Source: Seiridium cupressi (lineage: Eukaryota; Ascomycota; Sordariomycetes; Amphisphaeriales; Sporocadaceae). Taken from it: 64,000 nucleotides of DNA. The notes under the pieces are model-generated. The model worked only from the letters and a program-made list of their open reading frames with translations. It did no database searches and was not told the origin of the DNA. The DNA is taken from positions 434,001-498,000 of the forward strand of contig JARVKI010000007.1 of assembly GCA_036674765.1 (NCBI GenBank). The letters run 5' to 3'. Of the stretch, positions 51,701-63,081 are shown piece by piece; position 1 is the stretch's first letter, and every line of letters starts with the position of its first letter. Position numbers and translations under genes: made by a program.

Positions 51701-54700
51701 ACCGGAAACACGTACTGCAAGATTGACGTCAATCATGCTGTCACCGACGGTGCTTCTAGTGGCATTCTCATCCGAGATCTCGGCCTGGCATATAAAGAAC
51801 TTCTTGCGCCTGGTCGTGGTCCGAAATACGGTGATTATGTCTCCTATCTGTTACAGAGTGACAGAAAAGCGAGTTTGAAGTACTGGGGCAACTACCTGAG
51901 CGGCCTCGAGCCCTGCATGATCAACAACGGTCTGCCAAGTAGCGAAAAGAAGGAGCTTCGTGATTTGGAGTTTGAGGTACCGGATGCTGCAGGCTTGCGA
52001 GCATTTTCTGCTTCAAATTCTGTGACACTCGCAAACCTCTTCCAAGCCGCTTGGGCTCTGGTGCTTCGAAATTTCGCCAACACCGATCAAGTGTGCTTTG
52101 GCTACCTCAATGCTGGCCGTGACGCCCCAGTTGAAGGCATCCGAGACGCCATTGGACTGTTCATCAACATGCTTGTGAGCCGCGTCGATTTCACCGATGA
52201 GCTTGATGCAAACAGCCTCGTGAAGAACGTACAGTCTGACTACATCAACGCGCTTGACCATCAAAATTGTTCCCTGGCAGATATGCAGAAGCTGGCCGGA
52301 CAGCCACTATTCAACACCATAATGTCCTATCAGACTATCTCGGAAGTCGATGAGGACCACCAGAGCCTTAATTTCGAACAAGTCTCCGCGCACGACCCGA
52401 CTGAATATGCGCTGAGCATTAGCGTCGCTGTCGCTGAAAGCTCGGTTTGGATCACCGTCAGCTACTATACGGATGTTGTTTCGCCCTTCCAGGCTGACAG
52501 CATTGCCTCGAGCTTCGAGCAGGCAATTAGCGGTCTTGTCAAGACTGCTCCCAACACAATTGCGCGCAACATCCCAGTCCTTGGTGACCACGACATCGAT
52601 AAGATCAGCAAGTGGAACGCAGAGTATCCCAGGACAGTCCGACAATGTGTGCACAACATGATAGAGGAACAAGTCGCTGCGCATCCATCAGCCATGGCAG
52701 TGTGTTCTACAGAGCTCAATTGGACTTACAGCGAATTAAATGAGCTGGCCAATCGACTGGCCCATCGTCTAGCCATCCTCGGGATCCGGCCTGGAACGAA
52801 GGTGCCGTATTGCTACGATGCCTCGCCATGGGCCATCGTCGTTATGCTTGCTATTTTGAAATCTGGTGGCGCTTGCGTGGCCTTGGACCCTAAGCATCCA
52901 TTGGATCGTCTGCATGGTATATTGGATGACGTGGATGCAGACATCGTGATCGCTGCTCCTCGCCACGCTCCCAAATTCCTGCCCGTGGCGGCGGTCATGG
53001 CCCTTGGTCCCGATGAACTCAAGCGCATGACCGCGACCCTCCGGCAAAGGACGACTGCGCTTCCGGAAACGCAACCTGAAGATCTCGCTTTTGTCAACTT
53101 CACTTCGGGCAGTACTGGCAAACCCAAAGGGATACTGTTGCAGCATCAAGCCATTTGCACAAGTGGCTCGTACTATGGTGCTGCCATGGGATATGGTCCA
53201 GGATCTCGTGCACTACAATTTTCGTCATACACCTTCGACGTCAGCCTTAGCGATATCTTCTTCTCACTCATGCGCGGTGGTGCCATGTGCGTACCCACCG
53301 AGCATGAGAAGCTCAACGATCTTACCGGATTCATCAATCGTCTAGGCGCCAACACGGCTGACTTGACACCCTCGGTACTTGAAGCGATGCTCCGACCCGA
53401 GGCGGTTCCTGGTTTGAAGACTATTTGTCTAGGCGGTGAAGCCGTTAAGCAGGATAACCTTTCTGTATGGGCTGACAAGATCGCCCTGCATAATTATTAT
53501 GGCCCCTCTGAATGCTCCGTCGCCTGTGTTGGGCGATCTGACCTGTCCTACAACGATCAAGCAGCCAATATCGGCATCGGCTGTGGTGCTCTTACCTGGG
53601 TCGTAGAGGCCAACAACCACAACAAACTTGCACCTCTTGGGACTGCCGGGGAGCTCGTATTAGAAGGACCGCTTTTGGCAAAGGGATACCTGAAACTCCC
53701 CGAGAAGACGGACGAAGCTTTCCTCTGCGATGTCACATGGCCCGGATTCCCAGAGCCTAGGCGGCTGTACAAAACCGGCGATCTTGTGAGGTACACCGAT
53801 GATGGCAGCCTGGAATACCTTGGTCGAAAGGATACTCAAGTAAAGATCCGTGGCCAGCGCGTCGAGATTGGGGAAGTCGAGCACCACGCAATCCTGCATA
53901 CCCCGTCCAAGCTTAATCAGGTCGCTGTGGAGGCTCTGACGATACCGGGACGAGCCGGATTGGTGCTGGTCGCATTCATGGCTGTTGGGTCTCAAATTGA
54001 TGTGTGCACCGAAACAGCGCTTCCCACCGGATTAGGAACTATATTCCGCAATATGCAGGCCTCTCTGGCGGCATCACTACCAAGCTACATGGTCCCTTCA
54101 TTGTTTATTCCCCTTCGTGAGCTGCCGCTCAGCACAGCCGGGAAGCGTGATCGCAGGGCTCTGCGTCAAATTGCCGCTGAGCTATCTGATGAACAGCTGC
54201 GTACTTTCTCCTTGGTGGACGACTCTATCGGCAAGCGAGAGCCATCCACGACGACGGAACAGCGTTTGAGGTCAATCTGGGCCAAGATTCTTCACGTTGC
54301 GGAAGCAGACATTGGCGTTGACGAGAGCTTCTTCCGCCTCGGCGGTGACTCCATCGCCGCTATGCGACTTGCAGCTGCCGCAACAAAGGCTGGTGTCCAG
54401 GTTTCCGTGCTGGACATCATGTCGCAAAAGACGATCGCGAAGATCGCGGCTTTAGCCGAGGGCCAGGTGGACGAGGCCTATGCGACACAGAGTATCACCA
54501 GTTCGTCCGGCGGTGGCAGTGACTCACAAGACAAATTTTCTACTCACGGTGGCACACCGGCGCACCTTGAGATTGATCCGAGGGAGGTCGAGAGCGTTTA
54601 CCCCTGCACGGCTTCACAAAGGGATTTGCTACAGGCGTCTAAGGCTAGTCCAGCATCTGGTTACTACCACATCTCGCAGACTTTCGAGGTACTGCCACAA

Positions 54701-55930
54701 CGAAAGGGTGCAGGCAAGATCGACGCCCAGCTCTTCCACGAGGCTTGGCAACGTGTTGTAGATCGGCATCCCGTACTTCGTACCGTTTTTCATGATACAC
54801 TCGGACAAGTGGTGCTCAAGAAGTACAATGCCGAAGTCACATATCTTCAGCTAGAAGACGTGAAGGAACTCATGGGACAGAATCTAGCTCTTCCCTTGGA
54901 CAAGCCAACTCCTTTGCATCGCCTTACCACCTTGGCCAAAACGTCACCAGACAAGCTGATCTGTCGCCTGGACATTCACCACGCCATCACCGATGGCTTT
55001 TCCTTGATGACAATGTTTGAGGAACTCGCGAGCGCATATGCGGATACGCTCCCGCTTGGTTCGGGCCCATCTATGCACGCGTACATCTCCCAGTTGGAAG
55101 CTCTGGACCGGAAAGCAGCATTCTCTCACTGGAAGGCCACGCTGAATGACCTAACGAATATCTACCAATTCCCGAGGAAGGACAACTTCCTTGGCAACAC
55201 AACCCGGACGGGCATCCGCGAGATGCACGCGCAAGTGCACAATACTAGGCTCCGCGCCTTTTGCCTGTCGAACGAGTGCACAATGCCGTCGCTCATATAT
55301 GCAGCTTGGGGCCTTGTGTTGCGAAGCATGTGCGGTGATGGCACGGAAGATGTCGTCTTCGCCTATCTTGCAAGTGCACGAACGATCATCCCATCTGAGG
55401 CACTTGGCTTCCTCGTCAATACTGTGCTGCATCATGTTTCTCGGGACTTGGGCATGCCACTCCCCACATTGCTTCGCAACACGCATGAAGCTGTGCTCAG
55501 GTCGCTGCCACACTCTCACGTCACCCCTGCGGAGCTTGGTGTCAGTGTCAGCTCCCTGGTGAATGTGCGGAAGTTCGATGACAATGCCATGGCAGCTCTT
55601 GATGCCAACGAGACAGCCGCGACAGGCGCCAGTGGCATCACATTCAACGCGTTTCCCTCGGCGGATCCCATGGCCGTAAGTAGTCTCTCCTCTTGAACGA
55701 GTCCAATCTCCAGCATCAGGTCCTAACATTCTTTGCAGTATGATATAGTTGTTGCAGTCTCTGAGCTCGGCGATGACACTCTTGACCTGACGCTAGCGTC
55801 CTGGGAATCAGTGGTCAGCGAGCGAGATGCGCAACGGGCGCTGGATTGTCTACAGACTGTTCTAGGGAGGATGGGGCATGATGTCGAAGAGACTTGTGCC
55901 GAGTTGATTAGCAGGGTGGTTTCTAGCTAG
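28049..55930 (+). CDS. heptamodular nonribosomal peptide synthetase
   Basis: Five exons (28049-28573, 28626-31973, 32035-44559, 44612-55675, 55739-55930) encode about 9,217 aa. The introns of 52, 61, 52 and 63 bp are all phase 0. Domain order with approximate residues: partial C 10-230; A1 254-777; T1 Ser839; C2 921-1347; A2 1377-1890; T2 Ser1955; E2 2005-2443; C3 2474-2897; A3 2920-3440; T3 Ser3499; C4 3576-3987; A4 4003-4510; T4 Ser4568; E4 4621-5077; C5 5104-5526; A5 5546-6050; T5 Ser6110; C6 6186-6600; A6 6620-7126; T6 Ser7183; E6 7231-7676; C7 7700-8126; A7 8150-8653; T7 Ser8713; CT 8793-9217. Each A domain has the TSG(S/T)TG-x-PKG core and each T domain has GGDS. There is no thioesterase, methyltransferase or reductase. 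The terminal C domain is the usual cyclase of fungal NRPSs. A cyclic heptapeptide is the expected product and its identity is unknown. The start ATG has A at -3, and an extra upstream exon cannot be excluded. Confidence 0.95.
30860..35490 (+). other. NRPS module 2: C2, A2, T2, E2
   Basis: The C2 active-site segment reads SHAVTDGGS (Ser for the first His), and the C2 domain is interrupted by intron 2. The A2 code reads D-A-F-L-V-G-A-I-M-K. The carrier serine is codon 34024-34026. E2 has HHLVIDLVS and an EGHGR segment, so it looks catalytically complete and residue 2 should be D-configured. Confidence 0.88.
35575..38790 (+). other. NRPS module 3: C3, A3, T3
   Basis: C3 follows an epimerase and should accept a D-configured donor. 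Its active-site segment is SHSILDAQS, with Ala where Gly normally follows Asp. The A3 core has Thr in TSGTTGKPKG, and the code reads D-A-C-L-L-G-A-I-V-K. The carrier segment is RGGDS, with the serine at 38656-38658. Confidence 0.87.
38880..43395 (+). other. NRPS module 4: C4, A4, T4, E4
   Basis: C4 has the canonical HHAAYDGWS and follows a module without an epimerase (LCL expected). The A4 core starts YTSGSTG, and the code reads D-V-M-S-A-V-G-I-L-K. The carrier serine is codon 41863-41865. E4 has HHLVIDLVS and EGHGRESW, so residue 4 should be D. Confidence 0.88.
43460..46640 (+). other. NRPS module 5: C5, A5, T5
   Basis: C5 has SHALMDGAS, follows E4 (DCL expected) and contains intron 3. The A5 code reads D-A-T-M-A-V-G-V-F-K. 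The carrier serine is codon 46541-46543. There is no epimerase. Confidence 0.87.
46765..51245 (+). other. NRPS module 6: C6, A6, T6, E6
   Basis: C6 has HHAAYDGWS, identical to C4. The A6 code reads D-A-Y-V-K-G-G-V-F-K, and Lys at position 299 is uncommon. The carrier serine is codon 49760-49762. E6 has HHMAVDLVS and EGHGRESW, so residue 6 should be D. Confidence 0.88.
51305..54460 (+). other. NRPS module 7: C7, A7, T7
   Basis: C7 has NHAVTDGAS and follows E6. The A7 code reads D-V-S-D-C-G-Y-V-A-K. The acidic residue at 278 and Tyr at 322 set it apart from the other six and might suit a polar or basic side chain (weak inference). The carrier serine is codon 54350-54352. Confidence 0.87.
54580..55930 (+). 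other. NRPS terminal condensation (CT) domain
   Basis: A ninth-kilobase-scale synthetase that ends C-terminally in a C domain with an intact HHAITDGFS is typical of fungal macrocyclising enzymes. Intron 4 (55676-55738) interrupts it. The protein ends about 60 residues after that intron. Confidence 0.88.
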
Positions 55931-56451
55931 TGGACGCGTGATCTCGTGTTTGTTATTTCATCTGTTTTGTGGATTAGGCGTATAAAAGGCGCAATGGGGG
56001 TTCGTCTCATATCTCCTTGACACGAGGTTTCCTAGGTAGAGATTAAAAGGAACGATTGTCTCCGTTTCATGGTAGTCTCACGTCGGGTGTGCTGCTGGTG
56101 CTGTAAAGGTTGTATGTACATTCTTTGAATCATTTTGCACACATTGAATCCTTGCAGTGGCCGTTCAAGAGCCGATCCAAGTTTACCCCGCCAACGTGGC
56201 CTGAGTTGCAGGGATATCGGGGTACCAAATATACCCCGCTACTCCGCAAATCGGCGGTTGGGCGCTCAATTCCTGACAAGAAAATTAAATCTCCAGTGGG
56301 ATTCGGGGCTGACACGGTCGATTCGGATCAGACGGTGACACGATTCCAAGCGCATAGGGTTGGATCACCACACCACCACCTGTGCAAACTCAATTGACGA
56401 AGGAACTGAAGGCCCGACCGCCCAAGAAGACACTGAATAAACCAGATCGCC
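55931..56451. other. intergenic region, NRPS 3' end to aminotransferase
   Basis: About 520 bp without a gene. It must hold the NRPS terminator and the aminotransferase promoter. No clear AATAAA signal was seen. Confidence 0.4.
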
Positions 56452-57788
56452 ATGGCTCCTTTCCCTCCGCCGCCGGTCAACACCATCGACTGGTCCAACG
56501 TCGGCTTCCGAGTACGTGAGGGTGAGTCAGTCTCCTATACAATGACACTGCAGTCCCTCAGGGCCAATGCAAGAAAACTGTACTTACTCAGATGCTCAAG
56601 TCAACGGCCACATCGAATCCCACTACTCGGTCCAGACAGGGAAATGGACCGCCCCTCAGTTCGTCGCTGATCCCTTCATCCGCATCCATGGCATGGCGCC
56701 CGCCCTGAACTATGGCCAGCAGGCCTACGAGGGCCTCAAGGCATTCCGCACGCCCTCGGACAGCATTCAGATCTTCCGGCCCGAACGCAATGCCCAGCGC
56801 ATGCAGCACTCAGCCGAGTACATCAGTTGCCCGCCCGTGCCGACCGAACTCTTCCTCGACGCTGTGAAGGCCGCCGTCGCCCTCAATGCCGAGTTCGTCC
56901 CACCCCACGAGACGGGTGCCGCCATGTACATCCGCCCTCAGATCTATGGCTCCAGCGCCCAGCTCGGCCTCAGCCCGCCCGAGGAGTACATGTTCTGCGT
57001 CTACGTCTTGCCGACTGGCGTCTACCACGGCACGCATCCGGTCAACGGCCTGATCCTAGATGAATTTGACCGTGCTGCGCCGAACGGTACGGGCAGTGCT
57101 AAGGTTGGTGGCAACTATGCGCCCGTCTTGCGGTGGAGCGATCGTGCGAGGAGCGACGGTTTCGGTATCACGCTTCACCTCGACAGCGCTACGCATTCCG
57201 AGGTCGACGAGTTCAGCACGAGTGGTTTCATTGGCGCCCTGACGGATGGCGAGAATGTCACACTGGTTGTGCCGGACTCGAAGAATGCGATCAAGAGTGT
57301 GACGGCGGACAGCATCACGTCGATTGGCGAGAGCTTCGGATGGAAAGTTGAGCGGCGATCGGTAAGTAGCCGACGTTGTGGAACTGGAGGAGCGTGCAGG
57401 TCTAACATTGCAGCAGATCAAATACACAGAGCTACCTCAGTTCTCCGAGGTCATGGCTGCTGGAACCGCCGCGGCTCTGGTACCCATTCGATCCATCTCA
57501 CGTCGCTTTGACCCCGCATCATCAGCGTCCATCAGCTCGGCAATCAAGCAGCACCCACGCTTATCGGCGGAGGGCAAGCTGGAGAAGGTCACATACATCC
57601 AGGACAGCCAAGAAGACGCCGGCCCTATCTGCCTGAAACTGCTGTCTCAGCTCAAGGGCATCCAGCTTGGAAAGGTCAAGGATGAATTCAACTGGTGCAC
57701 TCCAGTTAGCGAAGCGGACGGCCAAAAGGTCGCTCACGCCCCAAAGGCGGCAAATGGCAATGGGCAAACCATTGATCAAATGGATTAG
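56452..57788 (+). CDS. branched-chain amino acid aminotransferase (class IV, PLP)
   Basis: Three exons (56452-56521, 56592-57361, 57414-57788) encode about 404 aa. The third could begin one codon later, at a second CAG. The enzyme reversibly transfers amino groups between branched-chain amino acids and their 2-oxo acids. Family marks are IDWSNVGFRVRE near the N-terminus, FIRIHGMAPALNYGQQAYEGLKAF with its substrate-pocket tyrosine, the PLP-binding lysine at about Lys194 in GSAKVGGNYAP, DEFSTSGFIGAL, and KYTELPQFSEVMAAGTAAAL near the C-terminus. The C-terminus is low complexity and no mitochondrial presequence is evident, so a cytosolic location is likely. It lies 520 bp downstream of the NRPS in the same direction and could supply aliphatic precursors. 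TOXF-type aminotransferases occur in some fungal cyclic-peptide clusters (established knowledge). It could instead be an ordinary metabolic copy. Confidence 0.9.
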
Positions 57789-60336
57789 TGGGCTACGTGT
57801 TCAAGGGTCTTGTGTTATAATTCCGTGGACTGGTGACAACATCGCTTGGGCTCTGACCAGGTTTGGACAAAAACAATCTGTTTAAAAAAGGAACCAAAGT
57901 CAAAAAGGTTGGAATATAGCATTCTACTTCCCTGTAGGTCTCACATCGTGTAGCAATCTGGAATATGGCCAAGACAATCCTGAAAAAAAAGCAAAAAAAA
58001 ATTTGAGGGGAAGAAAACCCCCAAGCCAACTCGCGCCTGCTTGCAAGGCCATTTATTCATGTTGTTTTCTTCGTTATCTATCATACCATAACACCATTTC
58101 GAGTGGTATTTCCGGTGGTAACCCAGTGGCACTCTTAAGCATTAATTTCCCGACAGGTCACCGATGCGGTAGCTTTTGTCTTACTATATCTTCGGGCCGT
58201 CATAGTAGAAGGGTCTGGCGCATCCATCCCCCATCACATGATTGAATTGTAAAAGCCATGGAGGTTTCGGCCGGCGGGGGCACCAGTTCAGGCCCTGTCT
58301 TGCCAGCCGGGACTCAGTGGGCAGGCAGTAGGACTTGAAGACTGCACACAGCAAGGCAATCCTCAGAGCCGATACGGAGGCTCTTCGTCCGGAGCGGTGG
58401 CTTGAGCTTGTCGCGAGGATACTAGGATATGGACCTCGGTTTAGATATTGACGAGGCATATATTGTCATTCTGACCGAGAAGATCTGTTTAGTACTGCAC
58501 TGTACTAGGCACAAGAGTGACCTATGCCAGAACCGAGTAATTCTTGTATCAGGCATTTTACTCCCACTAGAGAATTCAACATGCGATTTCATTGTCCGTA
58601 CGAGCAAATAATGGTGTCATGACATTCAGAAGGCTTCGAGATATCACAGGGCCTCGAACACAATGTGGGCAAAAACAGATGGATAATGTCCAATGCCAAG
58701 ATCATACGGGTTGTAATGTGTATAGGGCGAGAAGGTCACCGGTAACTAGCAGCTAGGAGAGCCCAGATGCTGGGAAGACTCTCCACCACGGTGACTAGGA
58801 CGATGGACCGCATTTGGCCAATGAGGATCCATAAGCTAGTGCGGGGGTCTTCATGCAATCGGACGGGGTCGAGATTGCTCGTTTGTATGATCCGAGTGGA
58901 TACGTCTGGGTCGGTTTACTATTCCAGTCTCATTGAGGCTCTGGGGACCGCCGCATGGTCATACCATCACTAGTAGGGATGAAGTCCTTGAGCGAATTAA
59001 CATCTTCCCCCGATTCGCCGCAGAAGAACCATGAACATTGGACCCCGGAGGGTGCCGTCCTTCAACTTGGGATGCTGAGGGATTTCTGGGAGGGAGGCCT
59101 CCCGAAGCCAGACGTCATGATTACCTTGCGTAATCTATAGTAAAGTAATTCAAGTGTGATACCAGGGATACCTACGACCACGATCGTTGCTCCTGTAGAA
59201 TGAAGTCTTGGAATTGTGCCGTGGCTTTGTTGCCAAGATGAGGCCGAGAGAAAGGAACATTGAGTTATAGCCAATTTCTATCTTCGTCACGTGGAGTTCT
59301 GCTTCACGGATACGCACCTTGTCTTTTCACGACGATAAATCTACGATGTAACCATCACCACAGGTACGCTAAAGTAGGGACCGAATTTGGATCACGTTTG
59401 GTGGAGCGCTACAGCTCCAAGCTTTTCCTAAAAGCGTATTCCGGTGCATGCAGCCAGAAGACATCGGCTAGGAAGATTCTGGTGGGCTTTTCTAGGGACT
59501 GTTCTCGGTAAACTGGGTTCGAGGTTGACGAGCACACCGCCTCATGCTTACCAACAGCCTGGACTAGACAGCGTCACCCGTCTCAATAGGTATACTTATT
59601 GCTGGGATTGGCGGGCTTACAATAGCAATACATCATCTTGAAGGAAGTAGTACGTCCATCACTGAAGCTTGGGACAAAAAAGCAAAGCTTGAATCGTGTC
59701 TAATGCAGCCTGTCAGCGTTCCCCGAGAGAACCCCTGAACATCATGCTTGCGAGTGTTCTCTTGACCAATCGGCAGTCCACGTTTTAGCTTCATCGTGTA
59801 CGATATGAAGCCGCTAGCCCACTCAAGCTTCTCTCCTCCAGGGTCCCCGATGCGGGGATCTAGCGGCCGCTTACATAGCTCGAGACAAAAGATTCCAGGG
59901 TGCTGGCCCAGACTTCTACCTCCCTGGCATGTGTGGGCCAGCTTTGCCGTGTTAGTGATGGACAACACTGAGGGATTCGCTCGGCAACCTCTCGCCCAAC
60001 TGTCGTGAAGCGGGATTTTTCAGGTGTAGGTGCAGCAGCCGTGAGCGCATAGACGTATCCGAGGCAGGGGGTTATCCCACATGCTTTAGATGTTGGTAGC
60101 TTTCCTGTATCGTGGCGTTGGGCGGCGGTCAACGCGGCGGCAATCTGCATGCATGTTGGAAAAGGGCTTAGGAGGCCTCGCATGTCTTAAGGACCCTTGC
60201 GTGGACTCACATGCTTCTTGTCCCAGCGTGCTTGTCTTTTTCTCTTACGTATCTCTACGTGACATCGTTGGCGAGGCAAGGCAGATTTACGTTAACATCC
60301 GTTGCTACATTTCCTGCCATTCTCCCTAGCACTGCC
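57789..60336. other. gene-poor spacer
   Basis: About 2.5 kb with only short overlapping frames on both strands and no recognisable motif. A-rich runs lie at about 57980-58000. Confidence 0.4.
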
Positions 60337-63081
60337 ATGGTGACACAGCCGACGACCATCCGCATTGCGGACGATGTCAACGAGCCAGTCAAACCAGAGA
60401 CATCTGCCAGGGCCGGAGGTATTTACGATGTGCGTAGCTTGCCACGAGCTGGCGCGTCTTCCGGCCGCCGAAGCTCGTCTCGGCATTCGCATGACAGACG
60501 TAGCGAGCAGGCCGGAGATGGAGACGATGGCGACTGGAACCCGAGCGACGGCGGCCGCCAAAAGCAGATCTTCAAGGGGACAACATTGCTTTGGTAACGT
60601 GTCTCCGTTGTTAATCATAGTTTGTACGACAGATCTTTGCTGACTTGTTCGTCAAGGCTGGCGTACCAGTCCATTGGGGTCATCTATGGCGATATTGGAA
60701 CAAGGTAAGCGCTCTCCAGCACCCACGGCTATACAGTCCACACCCTAACACAGTGCCATTCAAGTCCTCTATATGTCTACTCGTCGACTTTCCTCTCAAC
60801 TCCGACCCACAATGATGTACTACAAGTGTTGTCTCTGATCATATGGTCACTGACCATCATGGTCACATTGAAATATGTGGTGATTGTACTACACGCCGAC
60901 AACGATGGTGAAGGAGGGACTTTCAGCTGCTACTCGCTACTGACCAGATATGTGAGTGCTCCTTGAAATCGGCTTTGGTCAAGAGCTAAGTAAACAGGCC
61001 AATATCACACAACGCGATCCTCGAGAAGCCTTACTCGTAAAGATGGAGCGAGTCAAGACGCAAGATCTCCACCGATCAAGCAAGAGAATTCGCTCTGGCA
61101 TGGAGAAGAGTCCATTCGTTCGTGGGCTCCTCAAAGTGATCGGGGTGCTCGCCGTTTCCATGGTCATGGCTGACGGGGTCCTCACCCCAGCCCAGTCCGT
61201 TCTAGGAGCTGTGCAAGGACTCCGTGTTGTCAACTCAGGCATCACAGATTCTACTGTCGTCGGTACTACGTGCGGCATCTTGGTGCTGTTGTTCGTTCTC
61301 CAGCCGCTAGGGACGTCCAAACTCGCTAGCTTCTTTGCGCCAATAGTTATAGTATGGCTTGGTTTCAATGCTGGCTTCGGTATTTATAACCTCGTCATGT
61401 TCGACTACTCAGTCCTCAAGGCATTTTCACCGTACTTTGCCATCGAGTTCTTCAGGGAGAAAGGCACTGAGGGCTGGAGAATGCTTGGGGGTGTTCTCCT
61501 GGCGTTCACTGGCGTTGAAGCACTCTTCGCAGATCTGGGTGCCTTTTCTCTTCGGGCTATCCAGCTCAGCTGGCTGTGCTACTGCTATCCAGCTCTCCTT
61601 TTGGCATATATCGGCCAAGCAGCATATCTAAGCGTGCACCCAGATGCATATTCCAATCCTTTCTACAACTCAGTACCTCCGGGAATGCTCTACCCTAGCC
61701 TAGTCATTGCCGTCCTCGCAGCTATCGTGGCGTCGCAGGCCATCATTACTGCGACATTCCAAGTAAGACCCTTCCCCGCGCCACCGTTTACTACCTCGCT
61801 AATACAGATTCGTAGCTCACTAGCCAGATCATGAAACTGTCTTACTGTCCTCAAGTCAAGATTGTGCACACGTCGAAAAAGTTCCACGGCCAACTTTACG
61901 TTCCGTTTTTGAATTGGATCCTGATGGCCCTGACCATCCTTGTCACCGGCGTGTACTCTAATACCACTAGACTGGGAAATGCTTATGGGTGAGTACTAAT
62001 TGCATATTCTGCAGGTCGGGCTCTGATACTAAATTAAACCAGAGTCTGTGTCATGTTCGTCACCTTTTTCGACACTTGCATGGTAACCCTTGTGGCTCTG
62101 ATCGTTTGGAAATACTCCGGCTACGTTGTCTTCTTGCCATGGCTGTTCTTTGCAACTTTCGACGGCCTGTATATTTCTTCGTCACTCACCAAGGTTCCTG
62201 ACGGTGCTTGGTTCACACTCACAATATCTGGCATTCTTGCTTGCCTCTTCCTCTTGTGGCGCTTTGGGAAAGAGAGTCAGTGGCACGCCGAAGCCGAGGA
62301 CAGATTTAAGCCCTCCTCCTTAGTCATCAAGGATAATGATGGCGGCCTGTCCTTGGCAGATCGGTGGGGCGGCGGGTCCCTCAGCAGAATTAGAGGTCTG
62401 GGTATCTACTTTGACAAGACAGGAGTCTTAACACCCATGGTCTTCACCCAGTTTGTGTCAAAGTTTGGTGCGATCCCCGAGGCGATGGTGTTCTTCCACC
62501 TCCACCCCGTCGAAGCGCCCACAGTGCCAGATGCGGAACGATATTCCGTCTCTCGGCTAGGCGCTATCCCAGGATGCTACAGGCTTGTTGTCAGCCATGG
62601 TTTTATGGACGAGGTCATTTCGCCAGATCTCGCACTGCTGGTGTATGAACAAGTCCGAAAGTTCATTGTCCGCCAAGCGGGCGGTGAATTATTGCCTGAT
62701 GAGAGCGAGATACAAGATGAGTCAGTAGCTACGTCCACGAGTGTCGAGCAGGAGTGTAATCAAGGGATCAACGAGAGTCCTGCCGTATCTGATGTCAACG
62801 GTGTCGTCGAGGGAGATGAGAAGGGGAAACATCGCCGCCCTATTGAGCTTAGCGATGACAGAGTCAAGATGGAGCTTGCGCACCTCGATCGCGCCTTTGC
62901 CAACAAGGTCATGTATGTGATCGGCAAGGAGCAAATGCGGATCAGGACTTCAACGCGTATCTTCAGGCGTATGCTTCTCACATTGTTTCTATGGATCAGA
63001 GAGAACACCAGGGCGAAGATTGCAAATCTGAAGCTATCTATGGATCGTGTTGTTGAAGTTGGATTCGTCAAGGAGATCTAA
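60337..63081 (+). CDS. KUP/HAK/KT-type potassium transporter
   Basis: Six exons (60337-60593, 60657-60704, 60765-60951, 60998-61762, 61828-61988, 62043-63081) keep frame and give about 818 aa. It is a plasma-membrane high-affinity K+ uptake protein with about 12 membrane spans. After a hydrophilic, Ser/Arg-rich N-terminus comes the first membrane span with the family signature GVIYGDIGTSPLYVY, split over two introns, then ADNDGEGGTF, VMADGVLTPAQSVLGA, FTGVEALFADLGAFS and a long cytoplasmic C-terminal region. ATG 60337 is the first start that leads directly into the conserved N-terminal region. Nothing links it to peptide synthesis, and it probably marks the right edge of the cluster. Confidence 0.92.

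Noticed and set aside
54580..55930. Thioesterase or reductase release domain
   Set aside because: No GxSxG thioesterase or NAD-binding motif. The end of the protein is a C domain with HHAITDGFS.
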